Of a DNA stretch of 64,000 bases, positions 16,247 through 25,421 are shown in pieces. Position 1 is the first letter of the stretch. The number at the start of each line of letters is the position of its first letter. The notes beneath the pieces are model-generated. The model saw only the letters and a list, made by a program, of their open reading frames with translations. It was not told the origin of the DNA and did not search any database. The position numbers and the translations under genes were made by a program. This DNA is from 2-02-FULL-66-14 sp964651335 (GTDB taxonomy: Bacteria; Pseudomonadota; Gammaproteobacteria; Burkholderiales; SG8-39): contig CAZYVT010000004.1 of the NCBI GenBank assembly GCA_964651335.1, positions 1-64,000 on the forward strand, written 5' to 3'.

Positions 16247-17236
16247 CTAGGCGGCCCGGGCGAACGAAGCCTCGCCGCCGACCGCGGTGAGCGCCGTCTC
16301 GCCTTCCACCACGGCAAGCGAATCGAGCAGCATCCCCGGATCATTTCGCGCGAGTGGTCCAGGATCGGAAAGCAGCCGGCGCCAGAGCCGCGCGCGGGCA
16401 TGCCCGTGGTACAGGCCGAGCATGTGGCGCGAAATATGCCTCAATGCGGTACCGGCCCGGACTTCCCGGAGTGCGTAATCGTGCATTGCCCGCACCACGC
16501 TGGCGCGTAGCTTGCCCGGTTCGGCGAGGAGCCAGGGATCGTGGTACGCCGCCCGGCCCAGCATCACTCCGTCCACATGCAGAAGATGCCGCTCGATGTC
16601 GGGCCACGTCGAGATACCGCCGTTGATCACGATCTCGAGGTGCGGAAAGTCGTCCTTGAGCCGGTACACGAAGTCGTACTCGAGCGGCGGTACCTCGCGG
16701 TTCTCCCTGGGCGAAAGTCCTTTCAGCACCGCGATTCGCGCATGCGCGATGAACGTGTGGCAGCCCGCTTCCGACACCGCAGCGACGAAATCGCGCACAA
16801 ATCCGTAGCCGGCGGCACGGGCGATTCCGAGCCGGTGCTTCACGGTGATCGGGATTGCAACCGCTTCGCGCATCGCCCGCACGCAATCGGCGACCAGCGA
16901 CGGCTCGGCCATGAGGCAGGCGCCGAACGCGCCGCGTTGCACGCGCTCGCTCGGGCAGCCGATATTCAGGTTCACTTCGTCGTAGCCGTATTGCTCCACC
17001 AGTTTTGCGCAGCGCGCCAGATCGTCCGGCTCGCTGCCGCCGAGCTGCGCGGCGACCGGGTGCTCGGCCGGGTCGAAGGCCAGATGACGGTCAACGTCGC
17101 CGCGCAGCAGCGCTCCGGTAGTGATCATCTCGGTGTACAGGAACGCGGTGAATGAGACCTGGCGCAGGAAATACCGGCAGTGCCGGTCCGTCCAGTCCAT
17201 CATCGGGGCGACGCAGAGGCGGCGCGCGTGTGTCAT
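16247..17236 (-). CDS. dusA: tRNA-dihydrouridine(20/20a) synthase DusA
   Basis: A 329-residue FMN-dependent TIM-barrel enzyme that reduces uridine in the tRNA D-loop. DusA features are clear: VAPMMDWTDRHCRYF at residues 7-21, ALLRGDVDRHL, the QLGGSEPDDLA substrate loop, the catalytic Cys in LNIGCPSERVQRGAFGACL (near residues 92-98), HARIAVLKGLSP, and VINGGI for FMN phosphate binding. The length matches the family. Its start codon overlaps the stop of the LprI-like gene (ATGA), implying translational coupling. Confidence 0.95.
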   Translation of the reverse strand: MTHARRLCVAPMMDWTDRHCRYFLRQVSFTAFLYTEMITTGALLRGDVDRHLAFDPAEHPVAAQLGGSEPDDLARCAKLVEQYGYDEVNLNIGCPSERVQRGAFGACLMAEPSLVADCVRAMREAVAIPITVKHRLGIARAAGYGFVRDFVAAVSEAGCHTFIAHARIAVLKGLSPRENREVPPLEYDFVYRLKDDFPHLEIVINGGISTWPDIERHLLHVDGVMLGRAAYHDPWLLAEPGKLRASVVRAMHDYALREVRAGTALRHISRHMLGLYHGHARARLWRRLLSDPGPLARNDPGMLLDSLAVVEGETALTAVGGEASFARAA

Positions 17237-17889
17237 CGCAGGTCGAGGGCGCGCCGGCGCATCAGCTCCACCATGCACGCCTTGTGCAGGTGTTCCGCAT
17301 CGCTCGACCTGCCCAACGGTGCAGCGCGCCGCCCGCATTCGGCATCGCGATAGCCGCGCCAGGCGTCCGCCGACTTGCGGTATGCGGCGGTGGCGTCCTC
17401 GTTCTTCTTCGCCACGTCGAGTTCGCGTGCTTCCTGGAAGCGGAGCGCGTAGAGCTGCGTCAAATCGTGCTCGGCAGTCTGCAGCAGGACATCCAGGCAC
17501 GGGCCGACCTCCGGGGCACCGGCCGCGCTGCGATTGCACTGCGCAAGCACGGGCGCGTCGCGGCGCGGCGTCCAGTGGAAGAAGACGGCGCGCTTTTCGT
17601 CCGCAAGCAGGCAGAGGAAGCTCATCTCGACCGCTGGCGCCTTGGCGAACACGATCGCGCCGTTGCCGTAGAGCAGCGAGCTGACGAACTGGCCGCCGAC
17701 CTTCCGGGTGTAGCGGTCGATGTTGAGGTCGCGGTCCCGGTCGAAAACGACCGCCTTGACCTCGGATCCTTCTTTCCGGATCTCTCGCTCCGCATAGGCG
17801 CGGCAGGTCTCCACTCCCGGCCCCGCGTACTGCCCGAGCGCCGCAAGCGGCGCACAAGCGAGCGCGGCGGCGCACAGGATTCTCCTCAT
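17233..17889 (-). CDS. Exported LprI-like (DUF1311) protein
   Basis: This 218-residue protein begins with a signal peptide (RRILCAAALACAPLAALG). Its C-terminal part has the layout of the LprI/DUF1311 domain: CLDVLLQTAEHDLTQLY and then WRGYRDAECGRRA. This family includes periplasmic lysozyme inhibitors and unknown proteins. The N-terminal half (VKAVVFDRDRDLNIDRYTRKVGGQFVSSLLYG) is a separate unknown domain. Both ends overlap neighbours by four bases (ATGA), so it is translated together with the reductase gene before it and dusA after it. Functional link to dusA is not obvious. Confidence 0.75.
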   Translation of the reverse strand: MRRILCAAALACAPLAALGQYAGPGVETCRAYAEREIRKEGSEVKAVVFDRDRDLNIDRYTRKVGGQFVSSLLYGNGAIVFAKAPAVEMSFLCLLADEKRAVFFHWTPRRDAPVLAQCNRSAAGAPEVGPCLDVLLQTAEHDLTQLYALRFQEARELDVAKKNEDATAAYRKSADAWRGYRDAECGRRAAPLGRSSDAEHLHKACMVELMRRRALDLR

Positions 17890-18893
17890 CGCACGTATTG
17901 CCCGGTGGAATCGGCGCGCAGCCGGATCATGCCGAGCAGGCTCTCGGTATACGGCGCCCGAACACCCGCCTTGCGCGCCACCTCGAGCGTGCCGGTCAAC
18001 ATGGTGTCGATTTCGAGGGCCTTTCCGGCTTCGAGGTCCTGCAGCATCGAGGTTTTGAAGTTGCCGAGCTTGCGCGCCATGTCGATGCGCGCCTCCGGTT
18101 CGATTTCGGCATCGACGCCGACCGCACGTCCGATGTCGAGACATTCCCGCATGATGGCGACCATGTAGGCCTTGACCTGATCGTCGGCGATCATGCGGTC
18201 GGCGGTGGCAAGGGTGAGCGCAGAGACCGGGTTGAAACTGACGTTGCCGAGGAGCTTGATCCAGAATTCTCTCTCGATCGCAGGGCTGACGACGATTTCG
18301 AACCCTGCCGCCTCGAGAACTGCCGCGATGCGCCGGGTGCGTTCGGTATTGTTCCCTCCTGGTTCGCCGAGAATCAGGCGTGCGCCCATGGTGTGGCTGA
18401 TGAGGCCGGGCTCGAGGATCGATGCGGCAAGGTGGATCACGCACCCCACGATTCGTTCGGTAGGCATTGCGCGTCGCAGGTCGCCGCCGGGGTCGAGGCT
18501 CTCCAGGCGCGGCTTGCCGCCGTCGTCCGGGCGGTCGCGATCGGCGAACGACAGGCGGTCGAAGAACCACCATGGCACGCCGTTCATCGCCGTGACGATC
18601 GAAGTGTGCGGCGAAAGCAGTGGTCCGATCGACGCCGCTACCTCCGGCAGGCTCGGGCCTTTCACGGTGACGATGACACAGTCCTGCGGTCCGAATTTCG
18701 CGGGGTCGATCTCCGCGCGCGGGCAGGTGACGGTGATTTCCCCGCTGCTGGCGCTCCGGATCCGCAGGCCGCGCTCGCGGATCGCCGCGAGGTGCGCGCC
18801 GCGCGCGACGACGGAAACATCGTGGCCGGCCCGCGACAGCCAGGCGGCGATCACGCCCCCGACCGCACCGGCGCCGTAAATGCAGATTTTCAT
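17886..18893 (-). CDS. 2-dehydropantoate 2-reductase-like protein
   Basis: A 335-residue NADP-dependent reductase of the ApbA/PanE family. The N-terminal Rossmann motif CIYGAGAVGGVIAAWL lies at residues 4-19, TVKGPSLPEV near 78 is the usual cofactor-binding loop, and NGVPWWFF near 110 the substrate loop. The catalytic Lys is in FWIKLLGNVSFNPVSALT near 200. The family makes pantoate for coenzyme A, but many members carry an unusual insertion as here (residues 115-140, Asp-rich) and act on other 2-oxo acids, so I do not give the panE symbol. It is the first gene of a coupled three-gene unit. Confidence 0.87.
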   Translation of the reverse strand: MKICIYGAGAVGGVIAAWLSRAGHDVSVVARGAHLAAIRERGLRIRSASSGEITVTCPRAEIDPAKFGPQDCVIVTVKGPSLPEVAASIGPLLSPHTSIVTAMNGVPWWFFDRLSFADRDRPDDGGKPRLESLDPGGDLRRAMPTERIVGCVIHLAASILEPGLISHTMGARLILGEPGGNNTERTRRIAAVLEAAGFEIVVSPAIEREFWIKLLGNVSFNPVSALTLATADRMIADDQVKAYMVAIMRECLDIGRAVGVDAEIEPEARIDMARKLGNFKTSMLQDLEAGKALEIDTMLTGTLEVARKAGVRAPYTESLLGMIRLRADSTGQYVR

Positions 18894-18976
18894 CTGGAGT
18901 ATTCTAGCGTCAGGAGTCCGGTGCCCCGCGCGACAAAGCACGGAACCGCAGAAAGGAGCACAACCTGTTCGCGTTC

Positions 18977-19636
18977 ATGAAGAAGCTGGGCAAACTTCTG
19001 CCGGTGGAGGGCACGCTGCCCGGGCGCAACGGCGCGATCGCGGTGCCGAGCGGGCATTTCGTCAACGGCCATCCGCTCGAGCCGCCGTTTCCGGCGGCGA
19101 TGGAGCAGACCGTGTTCGGCCTGGGTTGTTTCTGGGGCGCCGAGCGCATGTTCTGGCAGATACCGGGCGTGTATGCGACCGCGGTCGGCTATGCCGGCGG
19201 TCAGACGAAGAATCCGACCTACGAGGAAGTCTGCACCGGGTTTACCAATCATACTGAGGCCGTGCTCGTGGTGTTCGATCCGAAGATCGTGAGCTACGAA
19301 AAACTGCTCAAGGTGTTCTGGGAGGGACACAATCCGACGCAGGGCATGCGCCAGGGCAACGACCAGGGCACGCAGTATCGCTCGGCGATCTACGCCTGCG
19401 GCGAGCGGCAGCTGCAAGCGGCGCTGGAATCCCGCGATCGCTTCCAGGAGGCGTTGAAGCGCTCCGGTTTCGGAACCATCACGACCGAAATTCGCCAGGC
19501 GCCCGAATTTTTCTACGCCGAGGACTATCACCAGCAGTACCTCGCCAAGAACCCGGGCGGTTACTGCGGACTGGGTGGGACGGGCGTGTCCTGTCCGGTG
19601 GGCCTCAGCGCAGCGCAGCCCAGTCTTCGGGCCTGA
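18977..19636 (+). CDS. msrA: Peptide-methionine (S)-S-oxide reductase
   Basis: A 219-residue cytosolic protein that repairs methionine S-sulfoxide. The catalytic GCFWGAERMFW lies near residues 50-60, with the nucleophilic Cys. VGYAGGQTKNPTYEEVCTG, EAVLVVFDP, FWEGHNPTQGMRQGNDQGTQYRS and the late FYAEDYHQQYLAKNPGGYCG with the resolving Cys are all present. The N-terminal extension of 45 residues is as in the longer E. coli-type MsrA. The last 32 bases overlap the convergent phosphatase gene. Confidence 0.96.
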   Translation: MKKLGKLLPVEGTLPGRNGAIAVPSGHFVNGHPLEPPFPAAMEQTVFGLGCFWGAERMFWQIPGVYATAVGYAGGQTKNPTYEEVCTGFTNHTEAVLVVFDPKIVSYEKLLKVFWEGHNPTQGMRQGNDQGTQYRSAIYACGERQLQAALESRDRFQEALKRSGFGTITTEIRQAPEFFYAEDYHQQYLAKNPGGYCGLGGTGVSCPVGLSAAQPSLRA

Positions 19637-20195
19637 TCCGGGCGAACACCTCGAAGCGGCCGTTGCCGCGCGGGCGCACCATCGCCGCTTCGCCCTCGGC
19701 AAGGTAGGGCAGGCCGGTCACGGCGTGAAATGGATTGCCGTGACTCGCGATCACGCGGATCGCGCCTTTCCTCACCGGCTTCGAGAGGAGCTGCCGGAGA
19801 GGTTCATAGCGTTTCGGGTCGTCCGGATTGGCCGGACCGCCGCGCACGTCCTGCGTTCTGGTCGCCTTGCCGAAGGCGATCATCGCGGTCTCCACGGTGC
19901 GGCAAAAAGGGCTGGCCAGCACCTCGCTCACCGGGACGGCGAGCCGGCGCACGTGCTCGCCGATCTGTCGCGCTTCTTCCCGTCCTTTTTCCGTGAGATT
20001 GCGCTGGGTCGCACAATCCTCGAACCCGGTCATCTTGGAGTCGTTCTGGCTGAAGTCGGTGGAGGTGTGACGGAAGTAAAGCACGTAGCCGCCGGTGCGC
20101 AGCTCGGCGGCCAGCCGTTCCGGTGAAGGAGGCTCGGCCGCGACGGCGGCAAGCGCGAGACTGAGAAAGGCGCCGATCGCGACCGACCGGATCAC
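19605..20195 (-). CDS. Exported histidine-phosphatase family protein
   Basis: A signal peptide (residues 1-20, ending AVAA) leads into a small phosphatase fold. The catalytic signature is YFRHTSTD near residues 39-46 (RHT in place of RHG), with SPFCRTVETA near 95 and a second His in VIASHGNPFHA near 150. The family removes phosphate through a phospho-His intermediate; the substrate in the periplasm is unknown. Its start codon overlaps by four bases the stop of the upstream gene at 20192. Confidence 0.87.
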   Translation of the reverse strand: MIRSVAIGAFLSLALAAVAAEPPSPERLAAELRTGGYVLYFRHTSTDFSQNDSKMTGFEDCATQRNLTEKGREEARQIGEHVRRLAVPVSEVLASPFCRTVETAMIAFGKATRTQDVRGGPANPDDPKRYEPLRQLLSKPVRKGAIRVIASHGNPFHAVTGLPYLAEGEAAMVRPRGNGRFEVFARIRPEDWAALR

Positions 20196-20533
20196 TTCCG
20201 TTCGCGCTTGAGCATCACCTTTGCGTCCTCAATGACCCTGAACGGGCTCGTGCCCCAGAGGATCGCTCCGTAGAAAAATTTCTCCAGCCTGGCGTCGCTG
20301 AGGTCCCGCCACTGGTACTGATTCACCAGAATCACCTGCCCGGTCATGCCGAGATCGCCGATGATCGTGAATGCTGCTTCCTGCACCGGCCTTTGCGGTT
20401 CGCGGTCCCATTTGATCGGGTCGATCTTCGCGACCGATCCCGGCTGCTCGCCCGGATAGGCGTCGAACGAGCCCTGGCAGCCATCCACAGTGCGCAGGGA
20501 ACACGCAAGGCGATTACCACGAGGAGGCATACG
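20192..20533 (-). CDS. Conserved hypothetical protein
   Basis: About 113 residues from the ATG at 20533; an earlier ATG at 20596 would add 21 residues. The body (FDAYPGEQPGSVAKIDPIKWDREPQRP, then FTIIGDLGMTGQVILVN and LEKFFYGAILWGTSPFRVIEDAKVML) suggests a small alpha/beta protein with no signal or membrane segment. I do not recognise the family. The ATGA overlap with the histidine-phosphatase gene makes co-translation likely. Confidence 0.55.
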   Translation of the reverse strand, partial: RMPPRGNRLACSLRTVDGCQGSFDAYPGEQPGSVAKIDPIKWDREPQRPVQEAAFTIIGDLGMTGQVILVNQYQWRDLSDARLEKFFYGAILWGTSPFRVIEDAKVMLKRERK

Positions 20534-20684
20534 GCCGGATCCTGAGGAAATGTAGATTGGAGGGGATTCTATCGAGCCCACGCCGCGGCGCAACATGCTG
20601 CCCGGCGTCCAGGCGAATTTCTAATTCTACGGCAGCCGCAAAAGAGATACGATTCGGACGCCCCATGCAGAGGAGGAATCGACC

Positions 20685-21896
20685 ATGATGAAAACCGCAA
20701 TTGCAGCTGCGCTGCTGCTGGCACTCGTCGGCGCGCAGGCGCAGGACAAACCCAAGCCGCCGCCCGCCTGGCAGCAGGGCAAGCCGGCCGCGATGGCGGA
20801 CTCGAAGCTCGCGCCGCTCGCAGGCAAGATGACCGAGACGCCGGCCGGCGAGATCCCAATCGACAGGCTCAAGGTGCCGAAGGGCTTCAAGGTCGAGATC
20901 TGGGCGACCGGGATCCCCGGCGCGCGCGGGATGGCGCAGGGCGACAAGGGCAAGATCTACATCGGCACGCGGATCATCGGCCGCGTCTACGAGGTGACCG
21001 ACGCCGGTGATAAGCGCACCAGCCGTGTCGTGGTCGACAAGCTGGTGCAGCCGTCGGGGGTCGCGTTCGCCGGCGGCTCCCTCTACGTCATGGCGATCAA
21101 CAAGGTGCTTCGCTACGACGGAATCGAGGCAAACCCGAACGTGCAGCCGGTCGATCTGACCGAAAAGTTCAACCTGCCGCCGGAGCAGCACCACAACTGG
21201 AAGTACATCGCTTTCGGTCCCGACAAGAAGCTCTACGTTCCGTTCGGTGCGCCGTGCAACATCTGCGAGCCGCCCGAGCAGTACGCGCAGATCCGCCGTT
21301 ACAATCCGGACGGCTCCGGCATGGAGGTGCTCGCGCGCGGAGTGCGCAACACCCAGGGGTTCGACTTCCATCCCAAGACCGGCGATCTCTGGTTCACCGA
21401 CCACGGCCGCGACTGGATGGGCGACAAGGGTCCCGAGGACGAATTGAATCGCATGTCCAAGCAGGGGCTCAATTTCGGATACCCCTATTGCCACGCCAAC
21501 GGCGTCGTGGACCAGGACTTCAAGAAGAAGGACGCATGCAAGGGTGTGACGCTGCCGGTCACGACCATGGGACCGCACGCCGCGGTGATGGGCGTGAGGT
21601 TCTACACCGGCGACATGTTCCCCGCGGAGTACAAGAACAGCATGTTCATTGCGCGCAAGGGTTCCTGGAACCGCACCAAGAAATTCGGCTTCGACGTGGT
21701 GAACGTAAGGGCGGGCGCGGACGGCAAGAGCGCCAAGGTGACGCCGTTCATGACCGGCTTCATGAACCCGAAGGACGACTCATTCTGGGGACGGCCGGCG
21801 TACATTCACCAGATGAAGGACGGCTCGCTGCTGGTAACGGATGAGCAGCTCGGCGCCATCTACCGCATCAGCTACAGCGGCGGCAAGAAGAAGTAG
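20685..21896 (+). CDS. Periplasmic sorbosone/PQQ-type sugar dehydrogenase-like protein
   Basis: A 403-residue exported protein with a signal peptide ending GAQAQ. The beta-propeller motifs of the glucose/sorbosone dehydrogenase group are visible: VPKGFKVEIWATGIPGARGMAQG, GVAFAGGSLYVMAI, HHNWKYIAFGPDKKLYVPFG, GVRNTQGFDFHPKTGDLWFTDHGRDWMGD and the final GSLLVTDEQLGAIYRIS. The Cys pair in APCNICEP and another in YPYCHANG suggest disulfides. Such enzymes oxidise sugars or alcohols in the periplasm with PQQ. The overlapping downstream diheme cytochrome is a natural electron acceptor. Confidence 0.86.
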   Translation: MMKTAIAAALLLALVGAQAQDKPKPPPAWQQGKPAAMADSKLAPLAGKMTETPAGEIPIDRLKVPKGFKVEIWATGIPGARGMAQGDKGKIYIGTRIIGRVYEVTDAGDKRTSRVVVDKLVQPSGVAFAGGSLYVMAINKVLRYDGIEANPNVQPVDLTEKFNLPPEQHHNWKYIAFGPDKKLYVPFGAPCNICEPPEQYAQIRRYNPDGSGMEVLARGVRNTQGFDFHPKTGDLWFTDHGRDWMGDKGPEDELNRMSKQGLNFGYPYCHANGVVDQDFKKKDACKGVTLPVTTMGPHAAVMGVRFYTGDMFPAEYKNSMFIARKGSWNRTKKFGFDVVNVRAGADGKSAKVTPFMTGFMNPKDDSFWGRPAYIHQMKDGSLLVTDEQLGAIYRISYSGGKKK

Positions 21897-22474
21897 TGCG
21901 TTCGCGCCGGACAGGGCGGTGGGCAGGCTTGCTCACCGCCCTCCTAGTATGCACAGCACAGGCTCAAGTTGGAGAGCGGCTGAAGGTCTGCGTCGGCTGC
22001 CACGGACCCGACGGAAACTCCGTGACCCCGGGAATTCCCTCGATTGCCGGGCAGCCGAAGGTCTATCTGGAAAACCAGCTCATCCTGACCCGTGAGGGGC
22101 TACGCGCGACCGAGGTCATGCAAAAGCAGGAGCTCATGCGCGGACTGAGCGACCGGGACATCGTCAGCATTGCGGCGCACTTCGCGCGATTGCCGGCGCG
22201 ATCTTTGGCGGCGGAAGTCGACGCAGGGCAGTTTCGGCGCGGGCGCAACCTCGCCGGCAAGCTCCACTGCGGCAGTTGTCACCTGGCGGACTACGGCGGT
22301 CGCGAGCAAATGCCGCGGCTCGCCGGCCAACGCGAGGACTACCTCCTCGATACGATGCGCGCGTTCCGCGATAACCCGCGCTCCGGCGGCGACACCATCA
22401 TGACCGCCGCCCTGTACGGCATACCGGACGCCGACATCAAGGCGTTGGCGCACTTCCTGGCTCGAGCGCGCTAA
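21896..22474 (+). CDS. Periplasmic di-haem cytochrome c
   Basis: The GTG start at 21896 shares a base with the TAG stop of the dehydrogenase gene. After a signal peptide ending AQA there are two c-type haem motifs, CVGCH near residue 32 and CGSCH near residue 125, in two similar halves, as in cytochrome c4-type proteins. Met residues in EVMQKQELMRGL and TIMTAAL are possible axial ligands. The likely role is to accept electrons from the preceding dehydrogenase and pass them to the oxidase. Its last four bases overlap the convergent acnA end. Confidence 0.9.
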   Translation: MRSRRTGRWAGLLTALLVCTAQAQVGERLKVCVGCHGPDGNSVTPGIPSIAGQPKVYLENQLILTREGLRATEVMQKQELMRGLSDRDIVSIAAHFARLPARSLAAEVDAGQFRRGRNLAGKLHCGSCHLADYGGREQMPRLAGQREDYLLDTMRAFRDNPRSGGDTIMTAALYGIPDADIKALAHFLARAR

Positions 22475-25158
22475 GCAGCCTTCGCCTGTGCGGGCCCGGC
22501 GCTGCTGATCAGGCCGCGCAGCACGTAGGGGAGAATGCCTCCGTGCCGGTAGTAGTCCACCTCGATCGGGGTATCGATGCGGCAAAGCGCGTTCACTTCC
22601 TGGCGCGACCCGTCCGCGCGCTTGATCGCGAGCGTCATGTCCTGCTGCGGCTGGATGCTCGCCAATCCCGCGATGTCGATTTCCTCGTCGCCCTTCAAGC
22701 CGAGCGATTGGGCGGAATCCGAACCCTTGAACTGCAGCGGCAGCACCCCCATGCCGACGAGATTGGAGCGGTGGATGCGCTCGAAGCTGCGCGCAATCAC
22801 CGCCCGCACGCCCAGCAACTGCGTGCCCTTGGCTGCCCAGTCGCGCGACGAGCCCGTGCCGTACTCCTCTCCGCCGAACACCACGGTCGGCGTGCGGTCG
22901 GCAATGTAGCGCATCGCAGCGTCATAGATCGGCAGCTTTTCGCCCTTGTGGATGGTCAGACCGCCTTCGGTGCCGGGCAGCATGAGGTTCTTGATGCGCA
23001 CGTTGGCAAACGTGCCGCGCATCATGACCTCGTGGTTGCCGCGGCGCGCGCCATACGAATTGAAGTCGGCGACCGCGACGTCGTGCTCCTGCAGATAGAT
23101 GCCCGCAGGCGAAGTCGGCTTGATCGAACCGGCCGGACTGATGTGGTCGGTGGTCACCGAGTCGCCGAAGATGCCCAGGATCCTCGCGCCGCGGATATCT
23201 CCCGTACTGCCGGGCTGCATGCCGAAGTCCGTGAAGAACGGCGGTTCGGCGATGTAGGTTGACTTCGGCCAGATGTACACCTGGCCTGTGGGCGCCGTGA
23301 TCTTCTTCCACAACGGGTTGGCCTCGCCCAGATTGCTGTACAGGCGCCGGAAAGTCGGCGCGTCCATCGCAAGCTTCATGAGGGCGCGCACTTCTTTCGC
23401 GCCCGGCCAGATATGGCCGATGTACACGTCCTGCCCGTCCTTCGATCGACCAAGCGGCTCTTTGCGAAAATCCTTCAGCACCGTCCCGGCGATCGCGTAT
23501 GCCACGACGAGCGGCGGCGAGGCGAGGAAATTGGCGCGGATGTTGGCGTGAATGCGCGCCTCGAAATTGCGATTGCCGGAGAGCACCGCAGCGCAGACCA
23601 GATCGTTCTTCACGATCGCCTCTTCGATCGGCTGCGCGAGCGGCCCGGAGTTGCCGATGCAGGTAGTGCAGCCGTAGCCGGCGAGGTAGAAGCCGAGCTT
23701 CTCCAGGTACGGGAGCAGCCCCGACTTGCTCAGGTACTCGGTGACGACACGGGAACCCGGGGCAAGCGAAGTCTTGATGTGCGGCTTCACCCTCAGCCCG
23801 AGCTCGACCGCCTTCTTCGCCAGCAGCCCCGCGGCGAGCAGTACGCCCGGGTTCGACGTGTTGGTGCAGGACGTGATCGCCGCAATCAGCACATCGCCGT
23901 TCCTGATCTCGATGCCGTCAAAGGTGTTGTGGGTTTTCCCCAATTCCTCAGGCTTTTTGCTGAACCCGTTTTCGTTGACCGGTTTGGAGAACAGGTCGGT
24001 GAAGGTGCTCTTCACCTTGTCCAGGTCGATGCGATCCTGCGGGCGCTTCGGGCCGGCGAGCGACGGCATGATGCTCGACAGATCCAGTTCGAGCGCCTGG
24101 CTGTAACCGATGTCCCCCTTCTTCGGGATGCCGTACAGGCCCTGCGCCTTGAAGTAGGCGGCGAAGGCGTCGATCTCCTGGTCGGTGCGGCCGGTGCCCT
24201 TGAAGTACTCGATCGTTTTGTCGTCGACCGGGAAAAATCCCATCGTGGCGCCGTACTCGGGCGCCATGTTACCGATGGTGGCGCGGTCGGTGACCGCGAG
24301 CGAAGCCGTTCCTTCGCCGAAAAACTCGACGAACTTGCCGACCACTTTCGCCTTTCTGAGCATCTCGGTCACGGTCAGCACGAGGTCGGTAGCGGTGCAC
24401 GCTGGATGAAGCCTGCCCTTGAAATGCACGCCGACGACGTCCGGCGTGAGGAAATACACCGGCTGGCCGAGCATGCCGGCCTCAGCCTCGATGCCGCCGA
24501 CGCCCCAGCCGACCACGCCGATGCCGTTGATCATCGTGGTGTGGCTGTCGGTGCCCACGAGCGTATCGGGGTAGTAGATGCCGTTCTTCCTGTGCACGCC
24601 GCGCGCCAGGTACTCGAGGTTTACCTGGTGCACGATGCCGATGCCGGGCGGCACGACCTTGAACTTGTCGAAGGCCTGCATGCCCCATTTCATGAACTGG
24701 TAGCGCTCCTCGTTCCTCTTGAACTCGAGCTTCATGTTGAGGTCGAGCGCGTTCTTGGTGCCGTAGTGATCGATCTGCACCGAGTGATCGACCACCAGGT
24801 CAACCGGCACCAGCGGCTCGATCAGCTTGGGGTTCTTGCCCATCTTCTGCGCCACGCCACGCATCGCGGCGAGATCGCACAGCAGCGGCACGCCGGTGAA
24901 ATCCTGGAGCACGATGCGCGCCACCACGAACGCGATCTCGTCGCTGCGCGGCGCGTTCGGTTTCCAGTTTGCCAGCTGCCGGACGTGCGCTTCGGTGACC
25001 TTGTTGCCGTCGCAGTTCCTGAGCACCGACTCAAGGACGATGCGGATCGAGACGGGCAGCCGCGAGACATTCACGCCCAGGGACTTGCCGAGTTGCGGCA
25101 GGGAATAGAACGTGCCGCCCTTCAACGGCTGCATCGTCTGGTGGAAACTGTGCGCCAT
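22471..25158 (-). CDS. acnA: Aconitate hydratase A
   Basis: An 895-residue enzyme that interconverts citrate and isocitrate, of normal AcnA length. The [4Fe-4S] cysteines lie in AAITSCTNTSNPG near residue 430 and GYGCTTCIGNSGPL near residues 495-508. Other landmarks are LVGTDSHTTMINGIGVVGWGVGGIEAEAGMLG near 200, and GGEEYGTGSSRDWAAKGTQLLGVRAV in the swivelling C-terminal domain near 770. It heads the leftward half of the TCA block, upstream neighbours being the DUF3460 gene and mdh, all on the minus strand. Confidence 0.97.
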   Translation of the reverse strand: MAHSFHQTMQPLKGGTFYSLPQLGKSLGVNVSRLPVSIRIVLESVLRNCDGNKVTEAHVRQLANWKPNAPRSDEIAFVVARIVLQDFTGVPLLCDLAAMRGVAQKMGKNPKLIEPLVPVDLVVDHSVQIDHYGTKNALDLNMKLEFKRNEERYQFMKWGMQAFDKFKVVPPGIGIVHQVNLEYLARGVHRKNGIYYPDTLVGTDSHTTMINGIGVVGWGVGGIEAEAGMLGQPVYFLTPDVVGVHFKGRLHPACTATDLVLTVTEMLRKAKVVGKFVEFFGEGTASLAVTDRATIGNMAPEYGATMGFFPVDDKTIEYFKGTGRTDQEIDAFAAYFKAQGLYGIPKKGDIGYSQALELDLSSIMPSLAGPKRPQDRIDLDKVKSTFTDLFSKPVNENGFSKKPEELGKTHNTFDGIEIRNGDVLIAAITSCTNTSNPGVLLAAGLLAKKAVELGLRVKPHIKTSLAPGSRVVTEYLSKSGLLPYLEKLGFYLAGYGCTTCIGNSGPLAQPIEEAIVKNDLVCAAVLSGNRNFEARIHANIRANFLASPPLVVAYAIAGTVLKDFRKEPLGRSKDGQDVYIGHIWPGAKEVRALMKLAMDAPTFRRLYSNLGEANPLWKKITAPTGQVYIWPKSTYIAEPPFFTDFGMQPGSTGDIRGARILGIFGDSVTTDHISPAGSIKPTSPAGIYLQEHDVAVADFNSYGARRGNHEVMMRGTFANVRIKNLMLPGTEGGLTIHKGEKLPIYDAAMRYIADRTPTVVFGGEEYGTGSSRDWAAKGTQLLGVRAVIARSFERIHRSNLVGMGVLPLQFKGSDSAQSLGLKGDEEIDIAGLASIQPQQDMTLAIKRADGSRQEVNALCRIDTPIEVDYYRHGGILPYVLRGLISSAGPAQAKAA

Positions 25159-25173
25159 CGGTGCCTCCTCGGA

Positions 25174-25383
25174 TCACGAACTTTCGGGTTCGGACAACGG
25201 CTGGAACGTGTAATCGGCGCCGCCAGCCTTCGGCGAGTGCCTCGCGGGCGGCTCAGGCGACCGCTCCCCGGCGGTCTTGTCCCACCAGACCGCACGGCCC
25301 TTTCGCTGCGAATCGATTTCCTCGGGGTGCTGATCGAGGAAAATTCGGATGAACTTGGTGATGTCGGATTCGTAGAGCGCCAT
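25174..25383 (-). CDS. DUF3460-family small protein
   Basis: A 69-residue protein beginning MALYESDITKFIR, with WWDKT in the middle, the signature of DUF3460, a family confined largely to betaproteobacteria and found beside TCA genes. Function unknown. It lies between mdh (stop at 25422) and acnA (start 25158), spaced 38 and 15 nt, so all three are probably one transcript. Confidence 0.85.
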   Translation of the reverse strand: MALYESDITKFIRIFLDQHPEEIDSQRKGRAVWWDKTAGERSPEPPARHSPKAGGADYTFQPLSEPESS

Positions 25384-25421
25384 GTGCAGGTCCTTTGCTC
25401 GCTTGCGCCGCGCGGCGCGGC

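Noticed and set aside
17233..18573. Alternative 446-codon frame joining the LprI-like gene with upstream sequence
   Set aside because: The upstream part is a shadow of the reductase gene; the ATG at 17889 gives a proper signal peptide and the ATGA overlap.
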